Notes: generated from the sequence alone by a model not told the origin. 37,784 bases of DNA from an uncultured Polaribacter sp. (GCA_938084845.1 CALKEB010000054.1:1-37784); one strand, 5' to 3'. Counted from the first letter of the stretch, positions 1 through 8,890 are shown. A program made the numbers and translations.

Positions 1-149
1 ATAATAAATTAATAGAATTTTTATTCTGCGATACAACGAACGGAAAAGCCGACTGTACGACTGAAGTTATAGGCCGGGTATACGAAGCTACTATTGAAGG
101 AAAAGTAGTAAGCATTGCTGCCATTCTTTGTACTACTATAAAAGATTAA
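1..149 (+). CDS. C-terminal end of an unrecognised protein (partial)
   Basis: An open frame enters from the left edge and ends at TAA 147-149, giving 48 visible codons. The readable tail contains three cysteines (in FCDTT, ADCTT and ILCTT) and ends TTIKD. I do not recognise the family and no catalytic motif is visible. The frame is open to the edge and its codon use resembles that of the neighbouring genes, so it is probably a real gene end, but the start and most of the protein lie outside the window. It converges on the tRNA terminator that follows. Confidence 0.5.
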   Translation, partial: NKLIEFLFCDTTNGKADCTTEVIGRVYEATIEGKVVSIAAILCTTIKD

Positions 150-207
150 AAGGAAATTAAAAATTAATTAACTGTTCAATATCAGTTATTTACATTTAAT
201 ATAATTC

Positions 208-238
208 ACAAAAAAACCACCCTGAAATAGGATGGTTT
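208..238 (-). terminator. Intrinsic terminator of the tRNA gene
   Basis: Read on the minus strand, AAACCATCC (238-230) pairs with GGGTGGTTT (222-214) across a 7-nt loop, with one G-U pair, and is followed by a T run. It begins only 3 nt after the last base of the tRNA, as expected for a single-gene tRNA transcript. Confidence 0.8.
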
Positions 239-241
239 CTG

Positions 242-315
242 TGGTCCCACATGGACTCGAACCATGGACCACCTGATTATGAGTCAGGTGCTCTAACCAA
301 CTGAGCTATAGGACC
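242..315 (-). tRNA. tRNA with CAU anticodon (Met or Ile2)
   Basis: This is a 74-nt cloverleaf read on the minus strand from G1 at 315 to A73 at 242. The acceptor arms GGTCCTA and TGGGACC pair, the D arm reads AGCTCAG, the T loop reads GGTTCGAGTCC, and the anticodon stem CCTGA/TCAGG encloses CTCATAA. The anticodon CAT lies at 281-279. The 3' CCA is not encoded. CAU tRNAs are initiator Met, elongator Met or lysidine-modified Ile2. The acceptor pairs fully (G1-C72), so it is not a typical initiator. By eye I cannot separate elongator Met from Ile2; presence of tilS and a comparison with the other CAU tRNAs of the genome would decide. Confidence 0.95.
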
Positions 316-329
316 GGTAATTTAGGGTG

Positions 330-362
330 CAAATGTACTATTTATTTTAAATTATTCGCAAA
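330..362 (-). promoter_or_regulatory. Bacteroidota-type promoter of the tRNA gene
   Basis: On the minus strand a -33 element TTTG (362-359) is followed after 21 nt by a -7 element TACATTTG (337-330). This matches the TTTG / TAnnTTTG consensus of the primary sigma factor in Bacteroidota. The expected start lies a few bases before the tRNA 5' end at 315. Confidence 0.8.
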
Positions 363-378
363 TAAAAGTAAAGAATAA

Positions 379-1350
379 TTATACCGTTCTTTTCATTAAC
401 CAAGTGCCAAAGTTTTTTAAATTTATTTTATTGGCTTCTGAAATGTCCATTTTTTCTAATGTAGCAAATGCCTTTTCTGTATATTTTTCAATTTCTTTAG
501 CAATTAAAAGCGGAATATCATTCATTTGATAAATTCGGGTAACCTCTTCAATTTTTAAACTATTGTCTTTTAATTTTTTTCTATAAGAGTACTTTAGTTT
601 CTTTTTGGTTTCTTTATCGGCAATTTCTAAAGTCTTTAGGTATAAAAATGTTTTTTTATTTTCTATGATGTCCCCCCCAATTTGTTTTCCAAAGGTCTCT
701 GGATCTCCAAACGTATCTAAATAATCATCTTGCAATTGAAATGCCAATCCTAAATTTAAACCAAAATCATAAATTAATGAAGCGTTTTTTGCATCACTTT
801 CGGCAACAATAGCACCCATTTTTAATGCTGCTGCCACCAAAACCGAGGTTTTTAAACAAATCATGTTTAAGTATTCATCGATCGTTACTTTTTTACGCGT
901 CTCAAAATCGACATCTAATTGTTGGCCATCACAAACCTCTAATGCAGTTTTGCTAAAAAGTTTGGCCAATTCTTGAAAGACTTCTGGGGTGTAATTTTCA
1001 AAATATTTATACGCTAAAATTAGCATTGCATCGCCAGACAGAATACCTGTATTAATATCCCATTTTTCATGAACGGTAGCTTTTCCTCTTCTTAGCGGTG
1101 CAGCATCCATAATATCATCGTGAACTAACGTAAAATTATGAAAAACCTCAATGGCTAAAGCGGCTGGCAGTGCTTTTTTATAATCTGATCCAAAAATATC
1201 TGCAGCCATAAGCGTTAAAACAGGTCGTATTCTTTTACCTCCTAATTTTAGAATATAATCTATAGGCTCATATAAATTTTTTGGTTCTTGTACCCACTGT
1301 TTAGATGCTAAATAAGATAAAAATTCTTTTTGATAATGTTGAATGTCCAA
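379..1350 (-). CDS. Polyprenyl diphosphate synthase (trans-isoprenyl chain)
   Basis: This is a trans-isoprenyl diphosphate synthase condensing allylic diphosphates with isopentenyl diphosphate, supplying precursors for menaquinone, carotenoids or similar lipids. Both aspartate-rich motifs are present: DDIMD at residues 78-82 and DDYLD at 208-212, with GGKRIRP at 37-43. The first motif lacks the two-residue insertion of bacterial IspA, so it is closer to GGPP or long-chain synthases; chain length cannot be fixed by eye. At 323 residues the length is normal. The start is a TTG at 1350-1348: an in-frame stop lies only a few codons upstream and the first internal ATG would remove the N-terminal helices. 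It is transcribed away from tetR and stands alone. Confidence 0.92.
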   Translation of the reverse strand: MDIQHYQKEFLSYLASKQWVQEPKNLYEPIDYILKLGGKRIRPVLTLMAADIFGSDYKKALPAALAIEVFHNFTLVHDDIMDAAPLRRGKATVHEKWDINTGILSGDAMLILAYKYFENYTPEVFQELAKLFSKTALEVCDGQQLDVDFETRKKVTIDEYLNMICLKTSVLVAAALKMGAIVAESDAKNASLIYDFGLNLGLAFQLQDDYLDTFGDPETFGKQIGGDIIENKKTFLYLKTLEIADKETKKKLKYSYRKKLKDNSLKIEEVTRIYQMNDIPLLIAKEIEKYTEKAFATLEKMDISEANKINLKNFGTWLMKRTV

Positions 1351-1428
1351 ATCTTTAAATTTTTATGTAAAAATAATGTAAAGAATTCGGAGAAATTAAA
1401 TGTTTTGTTAAAAAATCATTAAAACTTT

Positions 1429-1456
1429 GGAAACTATTTCTGTTTCTAAAGTTTCC
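1429..1456. promoter_or_regulatory. Candidate TetR operator (inverted repeat)
   Basis: The arms GGAAACT (1429-1435) and AGTTTCC (1450-1456) form a perfect 7-bp inverted repeat with a 14-nt spacer. A nested GAAAC/GTTTC pair lies inside. The repeat sits just upstream of the -7 box of tetR and covers its -33 region, the usual place for an autoregulated efflux repressor to bind. Binding is inferred from position and symmetry only. Confidence 0.5.
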
Positions 1457-1461
1457 TGTTG

Positions 1462-1469
1462 TACTTTTG
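1462..1469 (+). promoter_or_regulatory. -7 element of the tetR-efflux operon promoter
   Basis: TACTTTTG matches TAnnTTTG. It ends 10 nt before the ATG at 1480, so the leader must be very short or absent. I see no clear TTTG at -33; that region is occupied by the inverted repeat. Confidence 0.6.
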
Positions 1470-1479
1470 CGCCGAATTT

Positions 1480-2082
1480 ATGGAGGATAAAATTTTAGAA
1501 AAATCGTTGGAACTATTTTTAACCTTTGGGTTTAAAAGTGTAACTATAGACGAAATTACCAATTCTATAGGTATTTCTAAAAAAACCTTATACAAGTACT
1601 TTAGCAACAAAACACAGCTCGTAAAATCGGTTACAAATAGGGTTTTTAAAGACATTTCTTGTGGTATAGATGAAATCTGTGCCTTAGAAATGAATCCAAT
1701 AGACGAACTTTTTTTTATAAAAAAATTTGTTATGGAACATTTAAAAGATGAAAAATCTTCCCCTCAATATCAATTGCAAAAATACTATCCAAAAATATTT
1801 TTATCCCTAAAACAAAAACAATTTGAAGTAATGCAAGGTTGTGTTATCGATAATTTAAAAAATGGAGTTGCACTGGGCCTGTATAGAAATAATTTGAACT
1901 ATGAATTTATTTCGCGCATTTATTTTAATGGTGTAAATAGTATTAAAGATAAAGACATCTTTCCTTTAGAGAACTACTCTATGGTAACATTAATGAACTT
2001 GTATTTAGAATATCATTTACGAGGTATTTGTACTCCTAAAGGGTTAAAACAATTAGAAAATCAATTAAAAATTAATCAATAA
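1480..2082 (+). CDS. TetR/AcrR-family transcriptional repressor
   Basis: This is a predicted ligand-responsive repressor of the efflux operon it heads. The N-terminal domain has the classical TetR helix-turn-helix at about residues 22-43 (VTIDEITNSIGISKKTLYKY), followed by FSNKTQLV. The C-terminal part is divergent, as expected for a ligand-binding domain. I chose the ATG at 1480 (200 residues) because a TTG 21 nt upstream lies inside the -7 promoter box. Only 3 nt separate its stop from the tolC-like gene, so the four genes are probably co-transcribed and autoregulated through the inverted repeat at 1429-1456. Confidence 0.9.
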   Translation: MEDKILEKSLELFLTFGFKSVTIDEITNSIGISKKTLYKYFSNKTQLVKSVTNRVFKDISCGIDEICALEMNPIDELFFIKKFVMEHLKDEKSSPQYQLQKYYPKIFLSLKQKQFEVMQGCVIDNLKNGVALGLYRNNLNYEFISRIYFNGVNSIKDKDIFPLENYSMVTLMNLYLEYHLRGICTPKGLKQLENQLKINQ

Positions 2083-2085
2083 TAC

Positions 2086-3417
2086 ATGAAGAAATATATT
2101 TTAACCCTTTCTTTTTTTGCTTTTTCAATAGTAGTAAAAGCACAAGAACAATCACAACAACTCTCTTTAGACGAAGCTATTAATTATGCTTTAGAAAATA
2201 GTTACAACGCTATTGCTGCTAAAAATGATAGTAAAGTTGCCAAAGAAATTGTCTGGGAAACCACCACCATAGGTTTGCCAAAAATAGATGCAGCTGTAGA
2301 CTATCAAAACTTTTTAAAACAACCCATAACTGTAGCAGATATTAATGGTGATGGTGTAGACGAAGAGTTTGTATTTGGAACCAAACAAAATGTAAACGCA
2401 AATGTAACCTTAACACAATTATTGTTTGATGGTTCTTATCTAGTGGGTTTACAATCTGCAAAAACATTTTTAAAAATTTCTGAACAAGCCGAAGAAAAAA
2501 CAGCTTTACTAACAAGAGAAGCTGTTATAAATGCCTACGGAAACATTTTAGTTACAGAGAAAAAAATAGAAATCTTAAAAAGAAATAAAGAGGTAAATCG
2601 TAGAATTTTAAGAGAAGCAAGAGCGGGTTATGAAAACGGATTAACCGAACTAGAAGATGTAGAGCAATTTGAAATTATAGAAGGGACAATAGAAAACAAC
2701 ATTAGAGCTTCTATTCGTTTAAGAGACATTGCCTATAAAATGTTAAACATAGCTTTAGGAAACCCAACTAATACAACATTAACATTAACAGACAGCCTAG
2801 AATCGTTAGTGTTAAAAAACACCAATTTAAATTTATTAGTTCAAGATTTTAATCTTAATAATCATATTGATTACAGAATTGCCGAAAATGATAGAGAAAC
2901 AAAACGCTTAATAGTGCAACTAGAAAAAAGTAAAAGTCTTCCAAGATTAAGTGCATTTATAAATTATGGTACACAAGGCTTTTCTAATAATTTTTCTTTT
3001 TTTAATAGTACTCAAAGTTGGTTTCAATCCTCTTTGTTAGGCGTAAGTTTAAACGTACCTATTTTTAGTAGTTTTGGAAGAAAGGCAAAAACTGCACAGG
3101 CAAAGATTAATTTAGAAACGGCAGATATGCGTTTACAAGAAACCAAGCAAAAACTAAATTTAGCTGCAGAAAGTGCTAAAAGTGATTATCAATTAAGTAT
3201 CGACAATTACCAAACCGCAAAGAAAAATCTTAACCTGGCAGAAAGAATTGAAAAAAAACAACAAATAAAGTTTAACGAGGGAATTACTACAAGTTTCGAT
3301 TTACTACAAGCACAGAACCAACTGTATACCCAACAAAATAATTTTGTGCAATCGATGTTAAACATCATTGCTAAAAAAGCAACATTAGAAAACGCATTAA
3401 ATATACCTGTAAAATAA
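2086..3417 (+). CDS. TolC-family outer-membrane efflux protein
   Basis: This is the outer-membrane channel of a tripartite efflux pump. A signal peptide covers residues 1-19 (hydrophobic core, cleavage after VKA before QEQ). The mature protein shows the duplicated OEP layout: long alpha-helical segments rich in Glu, Lys and Asn near residues 120-220 and 330-440, separated by beta-barrel segments such as LGVSLNVPIFSSFGRK. At 443 residues the length is usual. An Asp-rich insert DINGDGVDEE near residue 82 could be an extracellular or Ca-binding loop. It sits between tetR and the adaptor gene, with gaps of 3 and 12 nt. Confidence 0.93.
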   Translation: MKKYILTLSFFAFSIVVKAQEQSQQLSLDEAINYALENSYNAIAAKNDSKVAKEIVWETTTIGLPKIDAAVDYQNFLKQPITVADINGDGVDEEFVFGTKQNVNANVTLTQLLFDGSYLVGLQSAKTFLKISEQAEEKTALLTREAVINAYGNILVTEKKIEILKRNKEVNRRILREARAGYENGLTELEDVEQFEIIEGTIENNIRASIRLRDIAYKMLNIALGNPTNTTLTLTDSLESLVLKNTNLNLLVQDFNLNNHIDYRIAENDRETKRLIVQLEKSKSLPRLSAFINYGTQGFSNNFSFFNSTQSWFQSSLLGVSLNVPIFSSFGRKAKTAQAKINLETADMRLQETKQKLNLAAESAKSDYQLSIDNYQTAKKNLNLAERIEKKQQIKFNEGITTSFDLLQAQNQLYTQQNNFVQSMLNIIAKKATLENALNIPVK

Positions 3418-3429
3418 ACCAACCAAGAA

Positions 3430-4599
3430 ATGAAAAAAATATATTCAATAGTATTTGTAACACTTGTTCTATTCTCTTGTGGAAATAAAAAAGAACAATC
3501 TGTGGTGGAAGTAATTGCAACAAAAAACATAAACCAAATCAGGACTAAAAAAACTGAATTGGATCAAAAAGTGCAAGAAATTTCTAATGATATTAAAAAA
3601 TTAAATGCGCAAATAGAGCTGCTAGACACACTTAAAAAAGTACCTTTAGTTACTGCAATTACAATAGAAAAAGAAATTTTTACACATTATGTAGAATTAC
3701 AAGGTAATGTAAAAACAAAACAAAACGTTTTAATCTATCCAGAAATGGCGGGTACTTTAGAAACCGTTGCCGTAAAAGAAGGGCAACGTGTAACAAAAGG
3801 ACAAGTTTTGGCTAACATAGATGATGGGGGAATGGCGCAACAAGTTGCTCAATTAGAAACTACATTGGCATTGGCAAAAACGACCTACGAAAGACAAAAA
3901 AGGTTATGGGATCAGAAAATTGGATCAGAAATTCAGTTTTTACAAACCAAAACCAATTTTGAGGCTTCACAAAATCAATTAGCTCAATTAAAAAAACAAC
4001 TTGATAAGTCTACAATTAGAGCTCCTTTTTCTGGTGTTATTGATGATGTAATAAAAGACGAAGGAACTGTTGTTGCACCTGGCCCAGGGGCTGAAGTGTT
4101 TAGAATTGTAAACCTAAGCAACATGTTTATAGAAGCCGATGTACCAGAAACCTATATTAAAAGTGTCGTTCCTGGTAAAACTGTAAAAATCGAATTTCCG
4201 ATTTTAGACAAAAAATTAGATACAGAAGTGCGTCAAACAGGTAATTTTATCAATCCTGCAAATAGAACTTTTAAAGTTGAAGTTGGTGTGCCAAATCAAG
4301 ATAGAAGCATTAAACCAAACTTAACTGCAAAACTTAAAATAAACGATTACACAAGCACAGAAGCTATTTTAATACCACAAAGTATTATTTCAGAAAATGC
4401 AGAAGGTAAACAGTATGTATACAAAATAACAGGCATACGTAATAACATAGGAACTGCAAAGCAAGTCGTAGTAAAAACAGGGAAAACACAAGGTGATGTA
4501 ATTGAAATTTTAGACGGTATTGCTGAAGGTGATCAACTTATAAAAGCTGGTGCTAGAAGTGTTAAAGATGGACAAGAAATTAAAATTTCTAAATCTTAA
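3430..4599 (+). CDS. RND efflux periplasmic adaptor (HlyD/MFP family), lipoprotein
   Basis: This is the membrane-fusion subunit linking the RND pump to the TolC-like channel. The signal ends in lipobox LFSC with Cys17 as lipidation site. Then come a charged predicted coiled coil (residues ~40-65), a lipoyl-like half-motif (GTLETVAVKEGQRVTKGQVLA), an alpha-hairpin (~135-195), the second lipoyl half (STIRAPFSGVIDDV), a beta-barrel domain and a membrane-proximal domain. The length (389) is typical. The coiled coil before the first lipoyl half is an addition common in Bacteroidota adaptors. It lies 11 nt before the pump gene. Confidence 0.93.
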   Translation: MKKIYSIVFVTLVLFSCGNKKEQSVVEVIATKNINQIRTKKTELDQKVQEISNDIKKLNAQIELLDTLKKVPLVTAITIEKEIFTHYVELQGNVKTKQNVLIYPEMAGTLETVAVKEGQRVTKGQVLANIDDGGMAQQVAQLETTLALAKTTYERQKRLWDQKIGSEIQFLQTKTNFEASQNQLAQLKKQLDKSTIRAPFSGVIDDVIKDEGTVVAPGPGAEVFRIVNLSNMFIEADVPETYIKSVVPGKTVKIEFPILDKKLDTEVRQTGNFINPANRTFKVEVGVPNQDRSIKPNLTAKLKINDYTSTEAILIPQSIISENAEGKQYVYKITGIRNNIGTAKQVVVKTGKTQGDVIEILDGIAEGDQLIKAGARSVKDGQEIKISKS

Positions 4600-4610
4600 T
4601 TGAATAGAAG

Positions 4611-7600
4611 ATGAATAAAAATCAACAAAATAAAACAGATAAAGAATTTAAGCTATCTACGTGGGCTATTAATAATAAAACCACAATGTATGTTGCTATT
4701 TTCTTAATTCTTGTTCTGGGTATCTCTGCTTACTTTAGCATGCCAAGAGAAGATTTTCCAGAAATCAAGGAAACAAAAATTTACATAAGTACACTCTATC
4801 CTGGTAACACTGCAGAAGATATAGAAAAGCTAATTACAGACCCTTTAGAAGATCAATTAAAAGGGTTAAGTGGGGTAGTAGAAATTACGTCAACTTCTCA
4901 AGAAGACTATTCTATGATTGTTGTCGAGTTTGATGATGATATGAATGTAGAGGTTGCCAAACAACGTGTAAAAGACAAATTAGACACAGAAAAAGCATCG
5001 GAAGACTGGCCAACGTTTAATGGCGCAAAAGTAGATCCTAATGCGTTTGATTTAAGTATGTCTGAAGAAATTCCATTTTTGAATATCAATATTTCAGGAG
5101 ATTATCCGCTTCAAAAATTAAAAGAATTTGCAGAGTATTTACAAGATGACATCGAAGATTTATCTGAAGTAAAACAAGCAGATATTAGAGGGGTGCAAGA
5201 CAAAGAAGTAGAAATTGCTGTAGACATCTATAAAATGATGGCTGTAAAGGTTAGTTTTGATGATATAACCTCTGCCATACAAAGAGGAAATGTAACCTCT
5301 TCTGCAGGTAATTTAATTGCAAGCGGACAAAGAAGAACCATTAGGATTTTAGGGGAAATTGATGCCCCATCAGACTTAGAAAATTTTGTTATAAAATCTG
5401 AAAGAGGGAATTCTATTTACCTTAAAGATGTTGCTACTGTATCATTTAGAGAAAAAGACAGAACTACGTTTGCCAGAAAAGAAGGAAAGCAAGTGGTGAT
5501 GTTAGATGTTAAAAAACGAGCTGGTAAAAATATGGTAGCTGCTGCTGAGCAAGTAAAGGTTCTTGTAGAAGAAGCCAAAGCATCTTATTTTCCTTCTAAT
5601 TTAAAAGTAAAGGTTACCAATGATTTGTCCGATAAAACCATTGGTCAAGTAGATGATTTAGTAAACAACATCATCTTCGGAATTATATTGGTGGTAACTG
5701 TTTTAATGTTCTTCTTAGGATTTAAAAACGCATTGTTTGTTGGGTTTGCAATACCAATGTCTATGTTTATGTCTCTTATGATTCTTGGTGCCATGGGGTA
5801 TACTTTAAATACCATGATTCTTTTTGGATTAATTATGGGGCTAGGAATGTTGGTAGACAATGGAATTGTGGTTGTAGAAAACGTGTATCGTTTAATGGAT
5901 GAAGAAGGCTTGAGTAGAGTTGAAGCTGCTAAAAAAGGGATTGGAGAAATTGCATACCCTATCATTATATCTACAGTTACTACAGTTGCAGCCTTTGTTC
6001 CTTTAGGTTTATGGCCTGGTTTATTTGGGCAGTTCATGATTTATTTCCCTATTACACTTTCTGTAGTGTTAGGTTCATCATTAGTCGTTGCTATTTTCTT
6101 TAACTCGGTATTAGTCTCTCAATTTATGACTACTGAAGACAAAGAGATGCCCTTAAATAAAATAATAAGAACCTCTTTAATTGTTGGTGGTATTGGTAGT
6201 ATTATTCTTGTTTTTGGAGGTGCTTATAGAGGTTTAGGTACAGTAATGGTTTTTACTGCAATCATGCTTTGGGTTTATCGTTTAATACTTCGAAAAGCGG
6301 CCAACTATTTTCAAAGAAATACTTTAGTTTGGTTAGAAAATACATATGAAAAATTACTAAAAGGCGCTTTAACAAGTTGGAAACCTATTGGGATTACCAT
6401 TGGTACCTTCTTGTTATTATTTGCTGCTTTTGGTGGTTTTGGGTGGTCAGTTGGTACGCAAAGAACTAAAATTGAATTCTTTCCAGATAACAAACCAAAT
6501 CAGGTGGTTGTTTATATCGAATATCCAGAAGGAACAGATATTTATGAAACCAATAAAATTACCAAAGAAATTGAAGAACGTGTGTATAGTGTTTTAAACG
6601 AAGATATATACATGGATGGTGATCGTAACTTTATGGTAGAAAGTTCGGTTTCCCAGGTTGGTGAAGGTGCAGGGAATCCGCAAACCGATGGAGGGTCTTC
6701 TGCAGAAATGCCACATAAAGGTAAAATTACTGCCTCAATGCGACAGTACAAATACAGACGTGGTTTTGATAGTGAAGAATTGCGTCAAAAAGTACAGGAG
6801 GCATTAACAGGCATTTACCCTGGAGTATTAATTTCTGTGGAAAAAGATGCCAATGGCCCACCAACTGGAGCACCAATTAACATTGAACTAGAGGGTAATG
6901 ATTACGAAGAGTTAATTGCCACAGCAGAAAAAATGCGTGCCTACGTGAACACAAGAAATGTTCCTGGTATAGATGAATTAAAAATAGATGTGAATAAAGA
7001 CAAACCATCTATGAAAGTAATTGTAGACCGTAAAAAAGCTGGAGAATTAGGGGTGTCTACAGGGCAAGTTGGCCAACAATTGCGTAATGCAATATTTGGT
7101 GCAAAAGCGGGTATTTATAAAGAAGATGGAGAAGATTATGATATTAATGTTCGATTTAAAGAGGATATTAGGTATAATAAATCTGCCTTATTCAATCAGA
7201 AAATTACGTTTAGAGATATGGCCTCTGGCCAAATAAAAGCAATTCCAGTTTCTGCCATTGCGAAACAAAGTAATAGTTCTGGGTTTAGCGCCATAAAACA
7301 TAGAGATACCAAGCGTGTGGTAACCGTTTATTCTCAATTAGCGCCTGGCTATGTAGATGCTGCTGCTGTTGTAAACCAGATTAAAGAAGAAATGAAAAAT
7401 TTCGAAGGCAAACCTGCTACTATTAAAATAGACTATACAGGGCAAATTGAAGAACAAAATAAACAACAAGCCTTCTTAGGAGGTGCGTTCTTTAAGGGTT
7501 TAGCATTAATTTTCTTTATTTTAATTTTTCAATTTAATTCAGTTTCCAAGCCAGCAATTATAATGATTGCCATATTTTTAAGCTTTATTGGGGTATTTGG

Positions 7601-8108
7601 TGGTATTGTTTTAACAGGTTCTTCATTTGTGATTATGATGACAATGATGGGAATTATCTCATTAGCCGGAATTGTAGTAAATAATGGAGTGGTACTCTTA
7701 GATTACACACAACTTTTAATTGATAGACGAAAAGAAAAACTTGGTGTAGAAGATACTGCTTACTTGCCTAAAAAAGAGTTGTTAGAGGCTATCATTAAAG
7801 CAGGTAAAGCAAGGTTGAGGCCTGTATTATTAACAGCCATTACCACTATATTAGGATTAATACCTTTAGCAATAGGTTTAAACATCGATTTCTTTTCTTT
7901 ATTTGGTGAATTTGATCCTAAAATTTATATGGGAGGGGATAATGTTATTTTCTGGGGGCCCTTAGCTTGGGCAGTAATCTATGGGCTTTTTATAGCAACT
8001 TTTTTAACCTTAATTGTTGTACCGATTTTATTCTTTTTAATCACTCAATTTAAGATGTGGCTCAATAAGAAAGGTTCTCGTAAGAAGGAAAAAGCTAAAT
8101 TGGCTTAA
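4611..8108 (+). CDS. RND efflux transporter permease (AcrB/HAE family)
   Basis: This is the inner-membrane proton-driven pump of the tripartite system. Its 1165 residues contain the repeated RND plan: TM1 near residues 20-40, a large porter loop, TM2-6 from ~345, a second porter loop from ~630, and TM8-12 near the C terminus. TM4 reads GMLVDNGIVVVEN: the Asp equivalent to AcrB D407 is present (D416), but D408 is Asn (N417). In TM10 the Lys equivalent to AcrB K940 is Asn (N1024). The RLRPVLLTAITT segment keeps the later Arg and Thr. A hydrophobic stretch between TM6 and TM7 is longer than in AcrB. Substrates cannot be predicted. It is the last gene of the operon and is followed by a strong terminator. 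Confidence 0.93.
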   Translation: MNKNQQNKTDKEFKLSTWAINNKTTMYVAIFLILVLGISAYFSMPREDFPEIKETKIYISTLYPGNTAEDIEKLITDPLEDQLKGLSGVVEITSTSQEDYSMIVVEFDDDMNVEVAKQRVKDKLDTEKASEDWPTFNGAKVDPNAFDLSMSEEIPFLNINISGDYPLQKLKEFAEYLQDDIEDLSEVKQADIRGVQDKEVEIAVDIYKMMAVKVSFDDITSAIQRGNVTSSAGNLIASGQRRTIRILGEIDAPSDLENFVIKSERGNSIYLKDVATVSFREKDRTTFARKEGKQVVMLDVKKRAGKNMVAAAEQVKVLVEEAKASYFPSNLKVKVTNDLSDKTIGQVDDLVNNIIFGIILVVTVLMFFLGFKNALFVGFAIPMSMFMSLMILGAMGYTLNTMILFGLIMGLGMLVDNGIVVVENVYRLMDEEGLSRVEAAKKGIGEIAYPIIISTVTTVAAFVPLGLWPGLFGQFMIYFPITLSVVLGSSLVVAIFFNSVLVSQFMTTEDKEMPLNKIIRTSLIVGGIGSIILVFGGAYRGLGTVMVFTAIMLWVYRLILRKAANYFQRNTLVWLENTYEKLLKGALTSWKPIGITIGTFLLLFAAFGGFGWSVGTQRTKIEFFPDNKPNQVVVYIEYPEGTDIYETNKITKEIEERVYSVLNEDIYMDGDRNFMVESSVSQVGEGAGNPQTDGGSSAEMPHKGKITASMRQYKYRRGFDSEELRQKVQEALTGIYPGVLISVEKDANGPPTGAPINIELEGNDYEELIATAEKMRAYVNTRNVPGIDELKIDVNKDKPSMKVIVDRKKAGELGVSTGQVGQQLRNAIFGAKAGIYKEDGEDYDINVRFKEDIRYNKSALFNQKITFRDMASGQIKAIPVSAIAKQSNSSGFSAIKHRDTKRVVTVYSQLAPGYVDAAAVVNQIKEEMKNFEGKPATIKIDYTGQIEEQNKQQAFLGGAFFKGLALIFFILIFQFNSVSKPAIIMIAIFLSFIGVFGGIVLTGSSFVIMMTMMGIISLAGIVVNNGVVLLDYTQLLIDRRKEKLGVEDTAYLPKKELLEAIIKAGKARLRPVLLTAITTILGLIPLAIGLNIDFFSLFGEFDPKIYMGGDNVIFWGPLAWAVIYGLFIATFLTLIVVPILFFLITQFKMWLNKKGSRKKEKAKLA

Positions 8109-8167
8109 CACAGAAAATGAAAGTGCTGAATACAAAAATCAGCATTGCATACAACTAATTTTTACAT

Positions 8168-8203
8168 AAAAAAGGCTGGAGTTCATCAACTTCAGCCTTT
8201 TTA
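8168..8203 (+). terminator. Intrinsic terminator of the efflux operon
   Basis: AAAAAGGCTG (8169-8178) pairs with CAGCCTTTTT (8193-8202), and the stem extends inward through AGTT/AACT around a short loop. T-rich sequence follows. The A/T flanks make it potentially bidirectional, but only the efflux operon runs into it. Confidence 0.85.
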
Positions 8204-8383
8204 TTTGAATGTAGCCAAGCGTCTAATATTATCTTTTATCTAGTGAAACTAACATTTTAGAATCGTTTTTGTAAGACCTTTATCCTTTACAGGGCTAAGC
8301 ATAATATTTTACCTACATCTCCTTTTAAATATATTTGTAGCGTATTAAAAATAAAAACCTTTTGGTTTTTGTAATTTTGATGC

Positions 8384-8890
8384 ATGTATAAACCTCAAAA
8401 GAAATCTTTTACCGTAATTGAAATTAAACGCAAAATTGAACAATTTTGTGTTTATCAAGACCGATGTCATAAAGAGGTTGAGCAAAAAATGCGAGATTAT
8501 GAGCTTATTCCAGAAGCTAGAGAAATGATTTTGCTAAGCCTAATGAAAGATAATTTTTTAAATGAAGAACGTTTTGCAAAAAGCTTTGCAAGAGGTAAAT
8601 TCAGAATTAAAAACTGGGGAAAACAACGCATCATTAGAGAACTAAAATTCAAAGAAATTTCTGCATACAATATTAAAAAAGCACTTAAAGAAATTGACGA
8701 GCAAGAGTATGTTGCTACAATTTATAAGATTACAGAAAAAAGAAGTAGTGTTATTTCTGAAACAAATGCCTATAAGAAAAAACGGAAGCTAATCGATTTT
8801 TTAATGCGAAAAGGCTTTGAAAATGAGTTGATTTTTAAAACGGTAGATGCTGTCTTAAAAGAGACTAGTAAAATGAACTTTGAAAAATAG
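8384..8890 (+). CDS. recX: Regulatory protein RecX
   Basis: RecX binds RecA filaments and modulates recombinase activity. The protein (168 residues) has the helical-repeat pattern of the family: an N-terminal part with FCVYQDRCHKEVEQKM, a central LNEERFAKSFARGKFRIKNW (Arg/Lys-rich and typical of RecX), and a C-terminal KRKLIDFLMRKGFENELI repeat. In many bacteria recX follows recA, but here recA lies 25 kb away. A TAATTTTG motif sits 4 nt before the ATG, which would allow only a leaderless transcript. The 3' end overlaps the convergent lipoprotein gene by 26 bp. Confidence 0.88.
   Translation: MYKPQKKSFTVIEIKRKIEQFCVYQDRCHKEVEQKMRDYELIPEAREMILLSLMKDNFLNEERFAKSFARGKFRIKNWGKQRIIRELKFKEISAYNIKKALKEIDEQEYVATIYKITEKRSSVISETNAYKKKRKLIDFLMRKGFENELIFKTVDAVLKETSKMNFEK

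Noticed and set aside
1459..1479. TTG start giving seven extra residues on the TetR protein
   Set aside because: These bases contain the -7 promoter element TACTTTTG and the following ATG gives a standard TetR N terminus.
5645..6037. Antisense reading frame inside the RND gene
   Set aside because: It is the reverse-frame image of a hydrophobic, low-GC coding region with no recognisable protein features; several similar shadows occur elsewhere.
8372..8379. TAATTTTG as the recX promoter
   Set aside because: It is only 4 nt before the ATG and there is no -33 TTTG at the right distance; kept only as a remark in the recX entry.
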